NCBI GenBank assembly: GCA_025345505.1
Contig: JANVCC010000077.1
Coordinates: forward strand, 5,867,794-5,931,793
Origin: Todiramphus chloris collaris
Taxonomy: Eukaryota; Chordata; Aves; Coraciiformes; Alcedinidae
Direction: 5' to 3'
DNA length: 64,000 nucleotides
Positions 26,166 through 39,105 of the stretch are shown in pieces. How positions within the stretch are numbered: position 1 is the stretch's first letter; every line of letters starts with the position of its first letter. The translations under genes and the position numbers were made by a program. Under the pieces are notes generated by a model. The model was not told the DNA's origin and did no database searches. It saw nothing but the letters and a program-made list of their open reading frames with translations.

Positions 26166-28593
26166 CCTTCTCTCTGCTTCTTGTCCCTCCATCTCCAAAT
26201 AGCTTCCTCAGGTCTCCAGAGTCCTGACAGAAGAAACATCCTTTTCTTCAAGCAAAACTACTATCATGACAAAAGTGTTGTGCATTGTATATCACACAAT
26301 TTTCTAGCTGTAAATTACCCACTGAATGAGCTAACTCTGTCTTGAAATGGGTTTTTCCTCTCCAAATTGACACCTTCTTAGAGAGATACTACATTTTCAA
26401 GGGAAACTGAAACTTATGAATAATTTTGATTTAATTTTGCCTCCTTTTATAGATCAACTTTTAAAAGATTTTTTTTGTATTGGTAGAAACTTTGAGCCAT
26501 AACTTGTCTCTTGATTATTATTTTTTAAACCTTAGTACTTCCAGCCTCCAACTTTGCAATCTAGTTCTTTTATATGGTATTTAGATTTTGAGAGATTTAG
26601 TTGGTGAAAAACTGGGAAACGTGAAAGGATGAGCTAATTAATGTTTCCTCAGCCTATTTAAAGCACACTATTCTGTGAGAGTTTTGCCACATTTGTAATT
26701 TATGCGTGTTAAACCTTTTTTTTTATCATCTATTGCTGACTTCTAGGGTTCTGGTTGTACTTACTGTCTGTAACAAGCATTTCATTTAATATAGAGAAAA
26801 AAAATTATTTCAGTTACTTTTACTGTACCCGAAAAGGAGAATGGGATTTGCAAATGATAAATGGGGAAGTTGACTAGCTAACTAATAAAGATTTGTCTTA
26901 ATCAAGTATGATTTGTCAGAACAGGAGCGCACTGGGGTCAGGGCACACGCAATGAATAATACAGCATTCACTGGAGAAAAGGACCAGGCAAAAGGCCTCA
27001 TAAATATGCTGCGATTACCCATTGCTAATTCGTATTCAAAGAATGTGTTGCACTGAATCCAGCTTCGAGGTTGCTGAGCTGTTTACCTGCTTTGTGGGCT
27101 TTCTGATGTTTAAGAAAGTTTATATGTATAGATACAGACAGCCTGATTTCAGAATACTTTCTTTTTGCATAGACTGCTACACTTCTTGTTCAAAGATTTT
27201 TAAGCACTATTTATTAATCATCCTCTAGGTTTGTTTTATTTTTCTAATATCTGGACATGATTTTAATTTTGTTTTTCACTGTTTAAATATGAATGTGAAT
27301 GCAGCAGGAGATAGTTCCATTCACATCTAAAATGAATTGCTGAACAGTGAAAGAAAGGTTAAAACACGCTTTAGCTCCATGGAAGTATTACAGATCAAAC
27401 AGGCGTAGGGATTTTGCTTGTGTTGCCAGCTTTCCTGGCTTTCTAATCGCTCTGTGAATTCAGGATAAACCTCGTACATCAGGATGTTAGGGGAAATCTA
27501 AACAACCCGAAATGTCATTTTATCTGGCTCTGGCTTTGTTTTCATTTGTTGACATCACTTTTTGCTCCAAGGAGCAATTTCTCAGATGGAAACAGTTGAA
27601 GGATATAGTCTTCTCGTAGATTTTCTTATGTCCAGAAGATACTTCGGATTGATAAGTTTAAGCTGTATAAATAGGTCATGAAGAATCAGTTTAAAAAAAA
27701 AACCAAATTGTTCCAGTGCTTACAGATAGAAGTAGCAGACTTTGTTCATTGTCTTTGTGCTGTTTAAATGTCATATGCTGCGGGTTTGTGTAGTTAAATA
27801 AGTTTGAAAAAAAAGAAAAATCTCTTGCTCCACACTTCAATTTTAAAACATTTCAACATTTCAAAACGTTTCCTTCTCTTTTGAAAAGCTACTGTAACTT
27901 TGTTTGCTGGTTGGCTGATAGTCTGTCTCATCTATTTTGTGCTCAACCGTGTGTCTTGAAGTACATTTATTGCTTTAAAAGTAAATCAGCTGTAGAGGCA
28001 GGGCCAACTTTACAAGCCTCCAGCTGCTGAACGCAGGAGTCGTAAGTTGCCAACTCTCTGCCTACACATTTTAAGTCTTTGAAATAACCAGTACTGCAGG
28101 GTCCAAAGTAATTATTTACACTGCTTTGAGTTTATAGCAGACTTGGTAGATGGTGGAGCATTCTGTATTAAATTATGACTATGAATACAGCCTTAGATGA
28201 ACCAAAGATCATTTTTGTGTCACCTCAGTGCTGTTTGGAGTCATAGGTTTAATTAAGTGATGGTTTGTGACTCAAGTTTTAGAGGATAGGTTTCTGCAAC
28301 TTAATTTAGATGCAGTCAGGATTGTTAATACTCTCCCCTGCTGAATTGCTTTCAGAAAAGTTCAAGACTGGCAGTACTGTAATGAAGCAGCGTCCATTCC
28401 CTGCACCAAGCTCAGAGTGAGCAGGGACTTCTTCTGTCCTGACAGCACTTAAAGTAGTAGGAAAAGAAGTTACTGAGGGTTTGTTCCCAACTTCACTTAC
28501 ATAAATGATTGAAATGGGGATAGCAAGTTGTTTACTTATTGATGCAGTAAGCAAGGATTTCTTTTGCCTTTAGAACTTATTTGAAGGAAGGTG

Positions 28594-28625
28594 GGGGAAG
28601 AAGATACAAGGGGAAGAAGATACAA
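28594..28625 (+). repeat. Tandem 16-bp duplication, purine-rich
   Basis: The unit GGGGAAGAAGATACAA occurs twice, head to tail and identical, followed by a partial third copy (GGGAAGAA). Directly seen. Confidence 0.95.
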
Positions 28626-30800
28626 AGGGAAGAATTTGGAGCAGATGAGCATTGCTGAGTTGGTGCATGGCTAGAACAGTGGCTGGACTTTAATGTAGAC
28701 AAGTGCTCAGGAGAATCAAAGTCTGCCACCTCCTGTGAATGTTGCTGTGAGGATGTTAGTAAGGGAGCTCAGCTAGATGGGTGATGGGAGTAGACAGAAA
28801 TAATACATCAGTTAGTGAGAAATGAGTAGTTTTATACCAGCAGATTGATGTAAGTTAGGATTTCACAAAAGGTATGAAACCTTAGAAAAAGTAAAGGCTA
28901 CTAGAGGTGAAGTTACTAGGTCTGTCATACATCATCTTTCTCCTTTCTTTTTCCTGTTTTCTTCTCATTAATCTGCCTCTTTTTTCCTGGGAAAGGACAG
29001 AGTAGGCCTGGACCATGGGAGGTGTTGGTTATGAAATGCTCCCAGTTTGTTCTTAAAGGCATGTGGCATCTTCCTCAAGTATCTTTTCTTATTTTGAACA
29101 AAGCACAAAGCCTGAATTCTGATTAGATGTTCTGAATGTTTTTATTTCTGGTTTCCCTGACCTTGGGATCAACGGACCCCTTCTGCTGTTGGACAATGAA
29201 AATAATTTCATGGGCATCCATTATGTCTTTAAGGGGCCTTTTTCATTTGAAAAATGTTTGTATTTTAAGCTTGGTGGGCATCTTGGACTTTTGTGGATTA
29301 GGAGGTGTTTTTAGGTGGTTTTTGCTTTCACAGTAAGACCGGGCAACTTCTTTTCTCCTGTCTTGCGACTGAACTTCTGACAAGTCTGGAAGTGCTGGAT
29401 GTCCTCAGCCTATGCTGTTGACTGCCAGTACTCCTTCTACCAGTGTGGCATTTGCTTCTGCTGAAGAATCCAGCTAGCCCCTGTAGCATGTAGCTAGTTT
29501 TTATTTTATTAAGTGACCACTTTACAGCGTACAGATTAACTTCTCTGTGGCAGATTCTTGAGGCATTTGAGCACTAACTCTCATGTTTCACTATTCTGTT
29601 AATGCTCTACAAATTGTCTCTTCGTTGGCTTATAGCCAGTATATTATCCTTCATTTATCTGTATTAACCTGTACTTGTCGTTTAATAACGTTAATGATCT
29701 AAAGCCTTCTGTCTTTAATTACATTGGCCATTCAATGTAAATATAGATCAACTGTGAACTTGTAAATTTATAAGGCTTTTACCTATGTCCCTACACTTAC
29801 AGATATGTCACCACTTTCTTTATTAACTTTCTGCTGTTCAGAAGCATAAAGCATTTGACTCAGCCCTGAATTCTTCTGACTTCTGCAATGTATATTTTCC
29901 AAGTTTGTAAATCTGCTTTCTCTGAACAGCTAGCATTTAACCCTTGCTAGCATCCTTTTTCCAGAAACTGCTGTTGTTGATTTATCTCTCTCCTAAAATC
30001 TAAACTTTTAACCCGTCCAGAACAGAGTGACTTTTGAAAAAAAAAGTCCCAGCCTTGAATATGTTCACTGAGTTTCTGCCTGTGTCAGCATAGATCTCCA
30101 AAAATCTTCTGTAAGCTTTTGCTACATCTTTAGAGCATACAATGTCTCCGTGGATAACAGTGTAGGATTGCACTCCCCAAATGACATTATTCACTAGGCA
30201 GGGCTGGAAGTGTTCTCCATTCCCACTCTCATCCCTTCTCTCACAACACATGGTGGTTTTTGAGTTTATTTCATGATAGTGTAGAATAGCCATCTTGATT
30301 CCTAACATGATTTTCTGCTTTTCCCAGTGTAAATTAGTTTGTCTTTTCCCACCTCTAATTACATACCTCAGATGCATGCATTGTATGTATGATGAGATTG
30401 AGCAAATCATACTTCCAGGCATCCTCTACATGATTTGGTTGTTGTTAACCTTTTTTTGACATTTTAAACCATATCAAGATACCTGCTGCCTCTGATGAAA
30501 CATATTTATATATATATGTACTTATATACACACACAGGGTACACATTGAGAGGAAAAGTGCTGTGTAAACCATATAAGATTATTTTTCATATGAAAAGAA
30601 AAATGGGGACTCTGTCTTCAAAATTTGTAAAAAAGCATGTTTGTTTCTTCAAAAGCTGGAGAGGCTCATTCCATATCATTCCCGTCTCTTGAGTAAATAT
30701 ATTAGTGATTCTTAAGGAAAAAAAATATTATTGACTTGAGTGATTAGAAAAAGCTCTTTCAGAATCAGTTTGATAAATAAATGCTTAAGTGTCTGGAGGC

Positions 30801-30816
30801 AAAAAAAAAAAAAAAA
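30801..30816 (+). repeat. A16 homopolymer
   Basis: Sixteen consecutive A followed by GAAAG. No retrocopy recognised upstream. Confidence 0.92.
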
Positions 30817-31079
30817 GAAAGTAATTAAGCAAAACTTATTTTGCATCCTTGTTAAGTGTGTAGGTATTAGAAATCAATCTTTGTGGAACATCTATTAATT
30901 ATGAATTGTATGTATAAATAAATACTGCATATAGATTGTAGGCAAATTCCAAAGTAAGGGCACATACAAGGGTGTAAAGCATCGCTAGAAGCGATCATTG
31001 TATTTTGGGTTTATCTCAATATAAAAGTTGAAAAACATGTACCAATTTTTGTGCACATGAAGGAGGAAGTTTGGTTTCC

Positions 31080-31112
31080 TTTTTTTTTTGGGGGGGGGGG
31101 GGGGATGGGGGG
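31080..31112 (+). repeat. T10-G15 run plus a second G6 run
   Basis: Ten T (31080-31089) are followed by fifteen G (31090-31104), then AT and six G (31107-31112). Directly seen. In the sense RNA of VTI1A this is a strong G-quadruplex-prone sequence, and it is also a typical place for read errors. Confidence 0.92.
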
Positions 31113-33689
31113 AGTTCTTCACTTGCAGAAAGCATCTTCATTCTTCTAATCAGTTTCAGTGTTCTAGGATAAAATATTATAGTCTTTTGCACAGCACAGT
31201 CTTGTTATGCACTGAAGAGGCTGATTTCCCATACCTTTTTCAAACATCTTTAAGGCAGAATACATTTAGAGCTGTGAATTTTAGCATTCACCCTTTAAGG
31301 CTAATGCTTGTTAATGTTATGTACTTTTTCAGAATTATTTTTTTTCTGTTCATCAGAGCATTCTTGAAGAGTGAGATAATTGCCATATCGAATATTCCTG
31401 CCCTCGCTCAGTACATAGATAATAATGATGTAAATACATTCACCCTTCTGCTGTAATTTTAGAACGTAATGTTATGCATCTTTTTGGGAATTTCAGCTAG
31501 AAGAGGCAGCACCATACAGACTTCTGTGGGACTAGGGACTATACTCTACTAAATGTTGTCCGTACACACCAATTAAAAGGAGGGGATAATTCCCCAATAA
31601 ATGACATTGTTAAGATTCATTGGAAATAACACCATTACTGGCAACATGCAACACCCTTCAGTTTGCATATTGGTCTTAATTCCTGCACCTGCACTACAGT
31701 ATGTCTTAGAAACCTGACCTTTTCACATAACTGTAGTAGCACTGTCAATGATTTGCATTATAACTAGTCTGGAAAGATCTATACAGCACGGTTGCACTAA
31801 AAGCATGAATCTGCCACATAGATGAAGGTTTTAACTGGCAAGAAAACATCAGAGTTGTGAGGAAAGTTGAAAAATTACAGCAAGCAGACAGCAATGATAC
31901 CAACCTTGTAATTAGTTGTACTGTGGGCTAATGTTACTTTTTCTCCAGTCCCAGGCACCTTTAGTTGCAAAACAAGTAAAAAGACGTCGTCATATCATTT
32001 ATAAGTCTGTATTTTCTTTATTTTTTAATATTTTTCTTTGACCGTCTTGACCTTCCAGCTAAAAATCAAGTTTCACTGTCATCAGTGAATTTTCTGAGTA
32101 GAATGAGGATCCAAAGAGGATCTGTGGATAAAGGTGTCAATTTATGTTTGCAAACTTATTGTGAGATTATATTACCTCAGTTATGTCTCTTTGTTCAACT
32201 TATGTTGTTATTTTAGCCCAAAAAAAGGGCAAAGATCATCAACTAAAGTGCATGTAGAGTAAAGCTGCTCCTGTAAAATTGATGATCCGTCCAATTATTT
32301 ATCTATAGAGGCTGCTGGGAAGAAACGCAACTATCTCAGCTCTCAGACCCCTCTGCTAGGTTGAACTTCATGGCTGAAGGTTTAATCCCTAAGTGTCATA
32401 TCAACAATTCATTCTGTGATATTCTGGCTGACATGCTCTCCTTCCTTATTTATTGATGTCTTCAGTCATCGACAATGAGAGGAAAATACACTATTCGTCA
32501 AAGTGATGGTGTTTTACCCTCACTTACAGTTGATGCTGCTGTCACATTGATGGTTGGAAAATAAACTCAATCATTATAAAAAGCTAAGAGTGTGAACTTG
32601 CCAGTGACAGAAAGAAGATGAAAAAAACCCGCACGGTAACTTGTTTAAAATTGGTGTAATAAAAATAGAGCTGTTTCTTATAGAGATATTTTTGAGGTTT
32701 GTTTGTGAAATACCAAGCCATTTCAGCCATTTACTTTATAGTTGTTCCTTTGAAGGAAAATCTGCTCCTCGCACTCCTTTATATCTGTGCAAACATACAT
32801 ATAATTTTTAGCAATAAATGCTTGTTATCATTTCACCTCATGCTACTTGGTTAGTAATTTGTTGGTGGGGTTTTTTTCCCCTTCTCTATTTTTAAGGCAT
32901 TTTGCTTTGTTTTTTTTTTCTCCCCCAGATTACATTGAATGCATGTATCTGTGTATTACAGGATTTTGAGTTCTTTGATGAGGAATAAGCTCAGTATAGT
33001 TTCATCCAGTAAGTCCTTTGACATGCAAACATAAGCAAAGCTCTCTTGAATGGCTTTCTTAGGCTGCCATGTATACAGCTGTACCACACCTTACAGCTTT
33101 TTTGACTCAATAACCACATATCTTACCACATTTCACCTTTGGGAGGCATTGTATATACAGCTAAAAGTAAAGTGCAGCAAGCCAAGAGGGACAAGATAGC
33201 ATAATGAGGATGTCAATTTGTGGTCAGATATCTGAGGAAGTATTTATCTTACTTGTACTGTACTTGGCAACAGATAGAGAAATATATATGTAATGAATTA
33301 CCTTAGACTTTACCTGGAAGAGTATGTATCTTGTGTTAAATGGATTCAGGAAAAAAATTCCGTGTCTCAAATTTTTAAAGTTTGTGGTGATTCTACTTTG
33401 GATTGTTTCCTGAAAATGGAGTGTATCTACCAAAAAAAAACCCAAAAATATTTTTAAAAAGTCATGTTTGCTCTGCTAACGTTATCGGTGAATTTAATTT
33501 TCTTGAGGTTCCTCAAATAAAGATGTTTTAAGATTCCACTCATTCACCAGAACAAAAGCAAGGCATGATTTTCATTGTTTATGGAAAAGAATCATGTTTT
33601 TATAGTTTTCCTAAGTTTTGGTATGTATCTCTGGCAAGCTAGCTAAGTAGCTTAAGTGAATGTGCACAGAAATGCTGGTTGTCTAACAC

Positions 33690-33840
33690 GTGCTGTGTAT
33701 CCTGAGGCAAGCTACAGCTGCTTCAGCTCCTTGTGTCTGTTTCCCCATCTGTAAAATGGGAAGGATTTAACTTATTTTTTCTCCTTCGGGGAAATACAGG
33801 GAGGATTTCTTCATGTTTCTATAGAGCTTTGAAGATTAAA
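33690..33840 (+). mobile_element. MIR SINE remnant, sense
   Basis: A clear MIR core order: GAGGCAAGCTACAGCTGCTT, then CTGTTTCCCCATCTGTAAAA TGGG (split here), then a purine-rich stretch and AGAGCTTTGAAGATTAAA. The CCCCATCTGTAAAATGGG block is the best-preserved MIR signature in the window. Confidence 0.6.
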
Positions 33841-34627
33841 ATCTCTTCTCTATACTTGCTGCTAATATTTCAGCGTTAGAGGAGCATTTAACTGAGGCTA
33901 TTTGAAGAGTAAAGTTTTGGCATCTTATGTTGTCTTTATACCATATCTTGAGGCCTCTCCACTGTGATTTTGCAATCTTTGCTTAAGCATAAGCTGAGGA
34001 AGCAAACAAGCCCTGTGTAAACAAACGGTGATGACAATAGGTTAATCTATATGTCTGCTATTAAAGACCTTCATTACAGCATATCTCTAAGCTTGCCAGA
34101 AATAGTCTGTGGTGGAACAATACAAACACCTGTAACTGGGCTTCGCCTGTAATAGCTTTTATTTAAGTGTCAGTGGTAAAAACTGAGGGGCATAGAGTGT
34201 GTTTTTCTTCTGATGCAACTTTAGAGGTGTAAGGGTGGCTGATGTTTTAGCACAGGCTTCCTGACTTCATTTCTAAGACAAGGAGTGGGAATAAGGAGAG
34301 TGAGGGAAGTATGAAGACTCAGCACTTAGAGCTAGTCTGAAAGTCTGCTTGCCTTTGTTTCATACACCAAAGGTCAGGATCAGTTCCCAGGACCTAGGCA
34401 ACCTCCAGAGATTGCAGAGAGACAGTTTCTGGTTTGGTTGTTACTTCTTCAGTTTTACAATGCTTGAAAAAATTTAGTATAATGATGTCTTTCTCTTTGC
34501 AGCGAGGCAGAGTGATTAGGCCTACCACATGTATTAAATGTCGTTGTTACAATCTGACCTGGCATTTTGATGTCTTACAGTCAGAAGCTATATTTTTCAT
34601 GGTTTACATTTTGATTTTTTAATGCAG
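33841..34627. other. VTI1A: Unique intronic DNA just upstream of the first VTI1A exon
   Basis: AT-rich. The last 40 bases are T-rich and form the pyrimidine tract of the 34627 acceptor. I see no other exon or transposon. Confidence 0.6.
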
Positions 34628-34698
34628 AGCAGATTGGACAGGAGATGCTGGAAAACCTCAGCCATGACAGAGAGAAGATCCAGCGTGCTCGGGAAAGG
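34628..34698 (+). CDS. VTI1A: VTI1A internal exon encoding the central SNARE helix
   Basis: A 71-bp exon of Vti1a, a Qb-SNARE of the trans-Golgi network and endosomes that pairs with syntaxin-type partners in membrane fusion. A TTTTTTAATGCAG acceptor precedes it and a consensus GTAAGT donor follows. The exon opens with two bases (AG) that complete a Glu codon begun in the previous exon, then reads 23 codons starting QIGQEMLENLSHDREK and ending in RARER, and finishes in phase 0. I recognise this as the conserved vertebrate Vti1a sequence. The hydrophobic 3-4 spacing (Met, Leu, then Ile, Ala) puts the Asp codon at 34666-34668 in the ionic 0-layer, where most Q-SNAREs have Gln; I recall Asp as usual for Vti1a. 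The upstream exon was not found in the preceding 34 kb. The alternative acceptor two bases downstream (AG at 34628-34629) is less likely because it would lose the Glu. Confidence 0.94.
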
Positions 34699-37600
34699 GT
34701 AAGTTTGACAATAAGTAATTGCTGGTCTTATATTTTATTTGCTTTGGGCAAGTTCTCTGTGCATGCAGAAATAATCCAGCATATTGATCAGTTTTATATA
34801 AATCAGCTGCTATCATGAGATGTAATCACCATCTGCAGTGAAACACTTAATGTTTCCTACGTGGGCCCAATCCTGCAAAGTTTCTCAGACAGAGATTCAC
34901 ACTTGAGTCACCAAATCCACTGTTGCAAGCAAGTTTTCTGTCACTGACTTCATAGTTAGGTCAGTTTTCTGTCCTTTGAAGGGTTTGTTGTGGTGTTCAT
35001 TGCAGTGACTTCTTGGATTTTCTGTGAAACAAAGTTGAGTATTATGACTGAGCTTCTAATAGTTGATCAACCTTACTCTTTGTAGCTGCAAATGATAATA
35101 ATTGTCTCCTTAGGCAATTTTGTGGTTACTTACACTGCTGTTTTCAAACAGGTAGTGGTTTCTTACACTGCTGCTCTGTCACTGCAGCCAAGATAACATA
35201 TTTATGTCATTTTTGGCTTATGTTGCCTCCATAAGGATCAAATCTACTCTATAGAGTTAATGAAGCTGCTCAGAAGCCCATCCCATCCAATGCATACAGC
35301 TTCTCTGAACTTCATTCTTAAGAAATTTGCCTCTCTGGTTCTAGTTTCTGATTACAGGACTGATTACACTTTCTGTCCATGACATGTTGATCAGATACTT
35401 TCCTGAATGTCCAGTTTTGCCAAAGTTTAGTCCTTCAACAGGCCTCTAGGTGACCAAGGACACTTAAGAAATTTCCTTTATCTGTACCAGGGAGTTTCTT
35501 TACCTGGATAGCTTTGATTAGTAAAACCTGATATGACAGCTTTAATGAGGCATTTTCTATTAGCTGTACCAGTCCTGGGCATTAGCTACTTTAAAACATT
35601 AATTATAACTAAATCATTAAATGTATCGCAGGATTGTGAGCATTTACCAGGTGTTGCTCAGGCAACTTTGTTGTCTTATTTCACCTCCACTCCTGACATC
35701 CCTAGTGACTGCTGAGTCTGAGATGCTTTTTTTTGTTTCTAGCTGGACAAGTAAGATGTAGGCAATGGAGATGAATAACATGCATCCCTGTCTGCTGACC
35801 CTAAAAATCCTTGGGAAGGAGAAGGAGGGATTATAGTTCTGATGACTCAGTGTACACATGGTTCACTGCATAACTTTTCCTTTTCTGTACTTTCCACCTG
35901 AAGAACAAATTTCTTCACTGGCAAAACCTGTAAGCTGCAAGGAGCAAGATTAAAAATAAGGGCATTCTAGGAAAGTGTACCCCACCACAGTGCAATGGAA
36001 AACCTCTTGTCATAAATGGAAGATCTCAAATTCCAAGTTTTTATCATATGCCACTTAAATTATTTTGTTTAAGGAATTTAGAAAAGTTCTCCAGTGGAAA
36101 TACATGAGTGTACCTGCCTCAGCTGCCTTTATACTCAGATGTACAGTCAGGGATTATCTTGGATAACTAACTTGGCAAGTTTTCAATTCTCTGGAGATTT
36201 TTAAGAGACCAGGACAGAGGGTGCTCTATCAAAGCATTGTAGCTTTACGCTCGATATATGGCATTATTATCTTATCAACCAGGGAACAAACCTGTCTTCT
36301 GAAAGTCAAATGTCAACTTGAGTTGTGATGGTCAGTTCTTAGCAGTTCACTGTTGTGGAAATAAGATTTTCTTACAAGCAAAATTTAAATGAGTTAGTGT
36401 CACTATAGTTTGCATAAATTTACATATATGAGGTTTTTTCCTGTCTGTACAGTAAAACTTTTTTTAAGAGAAAGAGGATAAACTCAGCTACAAGTCAGGT
36501 AGGTTAAATGGACTGTACAGGACTCCAAAAGATGCAACGTTTTTTAGAAAACCTTAATATGTGTCTAAGGCAGACAAGATATCAACGTTGGCATCTTGTT
36601 CATCTGTATTCCTTTCTCATTTATTCTCAATATTGATTTTTAAAATCTTTTCTTAAACACCATGTAGATTTGCCATTGCTAATATCAAAGCATATTTCAA
36701 AACGTTTGCACTGCAGCAGTTCTGTGAAACCAAGTGCCAACATATGCCATTTAACAGGTTTACATGCCACCTGTTCTTTGGCTTCTGCAGTACGATCGGT
36801 ATGGGTAAAGAAATTATGAACTACAGTCAAATATTTCAGCTTTAAATGAAAACAATCTTACAGTTTGAAAATCTTTATGTTGGTTTTTTTTTTTTCTGCC
36901 AGTGCAGGAAGAAAAGATGGGGTTTTTGAGTGTTCTCTTGGGAGGTAGCTAGAGATCTTCCAACAATGTGTGTATGTGTTTGTTTCTTTTTTTACCTTTC
37001 TTCTGCTTATTTTGTGGGGGTTTTTTATTACCATAAAAATATGAGGTCGTCTTGCTTAGAGGAGTTTGTCAAACCTCTAAGATCCAGCTTTCCCTTCCTA
37101 ACTATCAGTACTGATTCTAGCTGTCAGGTAGAAACCTGCAGCAAGAGAGGAAAGTTAGGATCAAACATATAATGGTAAAAAGGAGAGCTACTTTTCTGTG
37201 AAAAGGGAGGAGAAGCCCCAAGTGTTAAATGCATCTTTATGAATAATGAAAGACCAGTGTAAAGCATACATTTGTACTTCAGATTCCCTTCTAGCATAGA
37301 TAAGAACTTGGCTTTTTAATGAGCCTTTTAAAAATTATTGTGACGTTTTTTCTTCTGTTACTTGTGTCAAACTGGGCTAAGCTGCTTTTCTGGAGCTTGA
37401 ATTGTCTAGATGAATCAGGAAAAAAAAAGAGGGAATGGCCTCCCTGGAATATAATGCTCATCTTTGTTCCATCATAGCACATAATTACAGAGATCTGAGA
37501 GTCAGTGCAAGCCTTCCCACTGAATATGATATTGCTAAGAGCAAGTCTTGGTGTTACCCAGGTTCTTCTTGGTATTTTCTTAATACCTTCTGCAAGAGGA

Positions 37601-39105
37601 AGGAGGAAATTTATGCAAAAAGATTGTGTGTCATTGATTTCAACTACGGATTTCCGTTAATAAATATTAAATCTGATAGCAAATATTTATGGTATTGGGC
37701 TCCAGAATAGAAACTGATTTATAAATATTGCTGCTATGAGTATGTTCAAGATATAACAGCGGCTTGTTATGGTGAAGGTGATTTGTTGTTGGAAGACTGC
37801 CACTTCTCTTGGCAGTTTTGATGGATTTATTATACAGGTTACATTTTGTTATCTACAACAATTTCTTTAGGAAGAAGTCCACGAGTCAGATATTCTTTCA
37901 ATCTGATTTGATAATGAAGAGGTAAATATTCAGCTTTCATAAGGAGAAGAATGTTTTTCTGTATGTACACACAGCTGTGTTTCAGGGCATCTTGGAGATG
38001 GCGGTCCCTGCTACTTCATAAGTGACAATCATTATGTTATCATTTACAGTAGATTTTGATGTCCCACTAACTCGTAGATCTCTAATAGGTCCAAAGATGT
38101 CTCTCCTTCAGCTATCAGTAGCAAATGAGACAATAGGATTGTAATTCTACTCTTCCTACACACTTCATTTCTAGACATTGTTTTGTGGGAAACGAATAAA
38201 CACAAAAATTGAAGGAATGTTTTCATACTTTTTACAGAACAATAGAAGCAAATGCTCTTTTTTAATATGAAGTCCATTTGCTTCATAAATTTTCAGCTCC
38301 CCAGTTTTTGGGGTTTTTTTAATTCAGTTGTGCTTTTACCTGTTCTGGAAGGTTTTTAAGAGCTGTAGCACAACTCAGCCTCTAAAGTTCAGCTGTAAAT
38401 GTAGGTTTCCTGTGCCCTAATAAACCACTAAAAATAGTATTTTCAGTAGGCAAATGGTCGTTACATGCAAAAATGTATATTCTGCAGATGTGCCTTATGT
38501 ACATACCACATACTGTTCACAGAGTATTTGGGCACCCATACCAGTAGTGGCTGCTGTAAGGTCAGTACAAGTTTTCTACTTAAGGCATAGTTTAGGCATA
38601 TTTCTTTTATGCAGAATGGGTAAAAGGACACTGTTCTTTATTACTGCTTTTTTTTTTTAAACTGCTGTCTTTGAAAAACATTGAAAGAAAAATATGTTTG
38701 GTTTTCATTTCATCAAGCATCAGGAGCACAGCAGATGACTGTCTCTTCATCCCTTGATGCCCTCAATAATATACAAAACTGATAAATACACACACTTCAG
38801 TGGGAATTATGGATACCACTTTATACAGCTTTTGCCTGCAAGCATTTATTTGTAAAGCTCTTGCTATATATCCTGGTTCATCTTTGTTGCCTCAGCAACT
38901 TATCTTCCATGGGTTTCATCTTGATGTAAGTGAAAGCCAAATAAAACATTTTTAAATTTTGGGGCTTCATTGGCTTTCTTACACAAGAGTTTGTTGTTGT
39001 CTAAACCTGAAGTTGATGGACTCAAATGACAGTGTAATTATCTGCCCTTTGTACAGTATGGAGTACATACGCCTTTTACTTTTAATTGGACTCTTTTCTC
39101 CCCAG
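34699..39105 (+). other. VTI1A: VTI1A intron between the two SNARE-helix exons
   Basis: A 4,407-bp GT-AG intron bounded by GTAAGT and CCCCAG. It is AT-rich with many stops in all frames. I see no further exon, no recognisable transposon and no RNA gene in it. It contains an imperfect 18-bp direct repeat at 35123-35173 and short poly-T tracts. The extent is directly supported by the two flanking exons. Confidence 0.9.
35123..35173 (+). repeat. Imperfect 18-bp direct repeat, period 33 bp
   Basis: TGGTTACTTACACTGCTG at 35123-35140 recurs at 35156-35173 with one mismatch. Directly seen in the intron between the two exons. Confidence 0.9.

Larger units (their letters stand above)
26166..33685. 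other. Unique intronic DNA
   Basis: No gene recognised. It contains a candidate conserved stretch around 26640-27060, a tandem 16-bp duplication (28594-28625), A16 (30801-30816) and a T10G15 run (31080-31104). The 140-codon minus-strand frame at 30000-30422 has no recognisable motif and is of chance length. Confidence 0.58.
1..34627 (+). other. VTI1A: Upstream VTI1A intron (partial, at least 34.6 kb)
   Basis: Inferred intron: the exon at 34628 starts in phase 1, so an upstream exon must exist, but I found no stretch encoding the expected preceding Vti1a segment on the plus strand here. The interval holds ERV, CR1 and MIR-like remnants, listed separately, set in AT-rich unique DNA. A very short exon could have been missed; vertebrate Vti1a has an alternative insertion of about seven residues that would take only 21 bp. 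An unrelated nested gene is not excluded, but none was recognised. Confidence 0.7.

Noticed and set aside
30000-30422. 140-codon open frame on the minus strand
   Set aside because: No recognisable motif. With AT-rich composition, several frames of this length are expected by chance in six frames of 64 kb.
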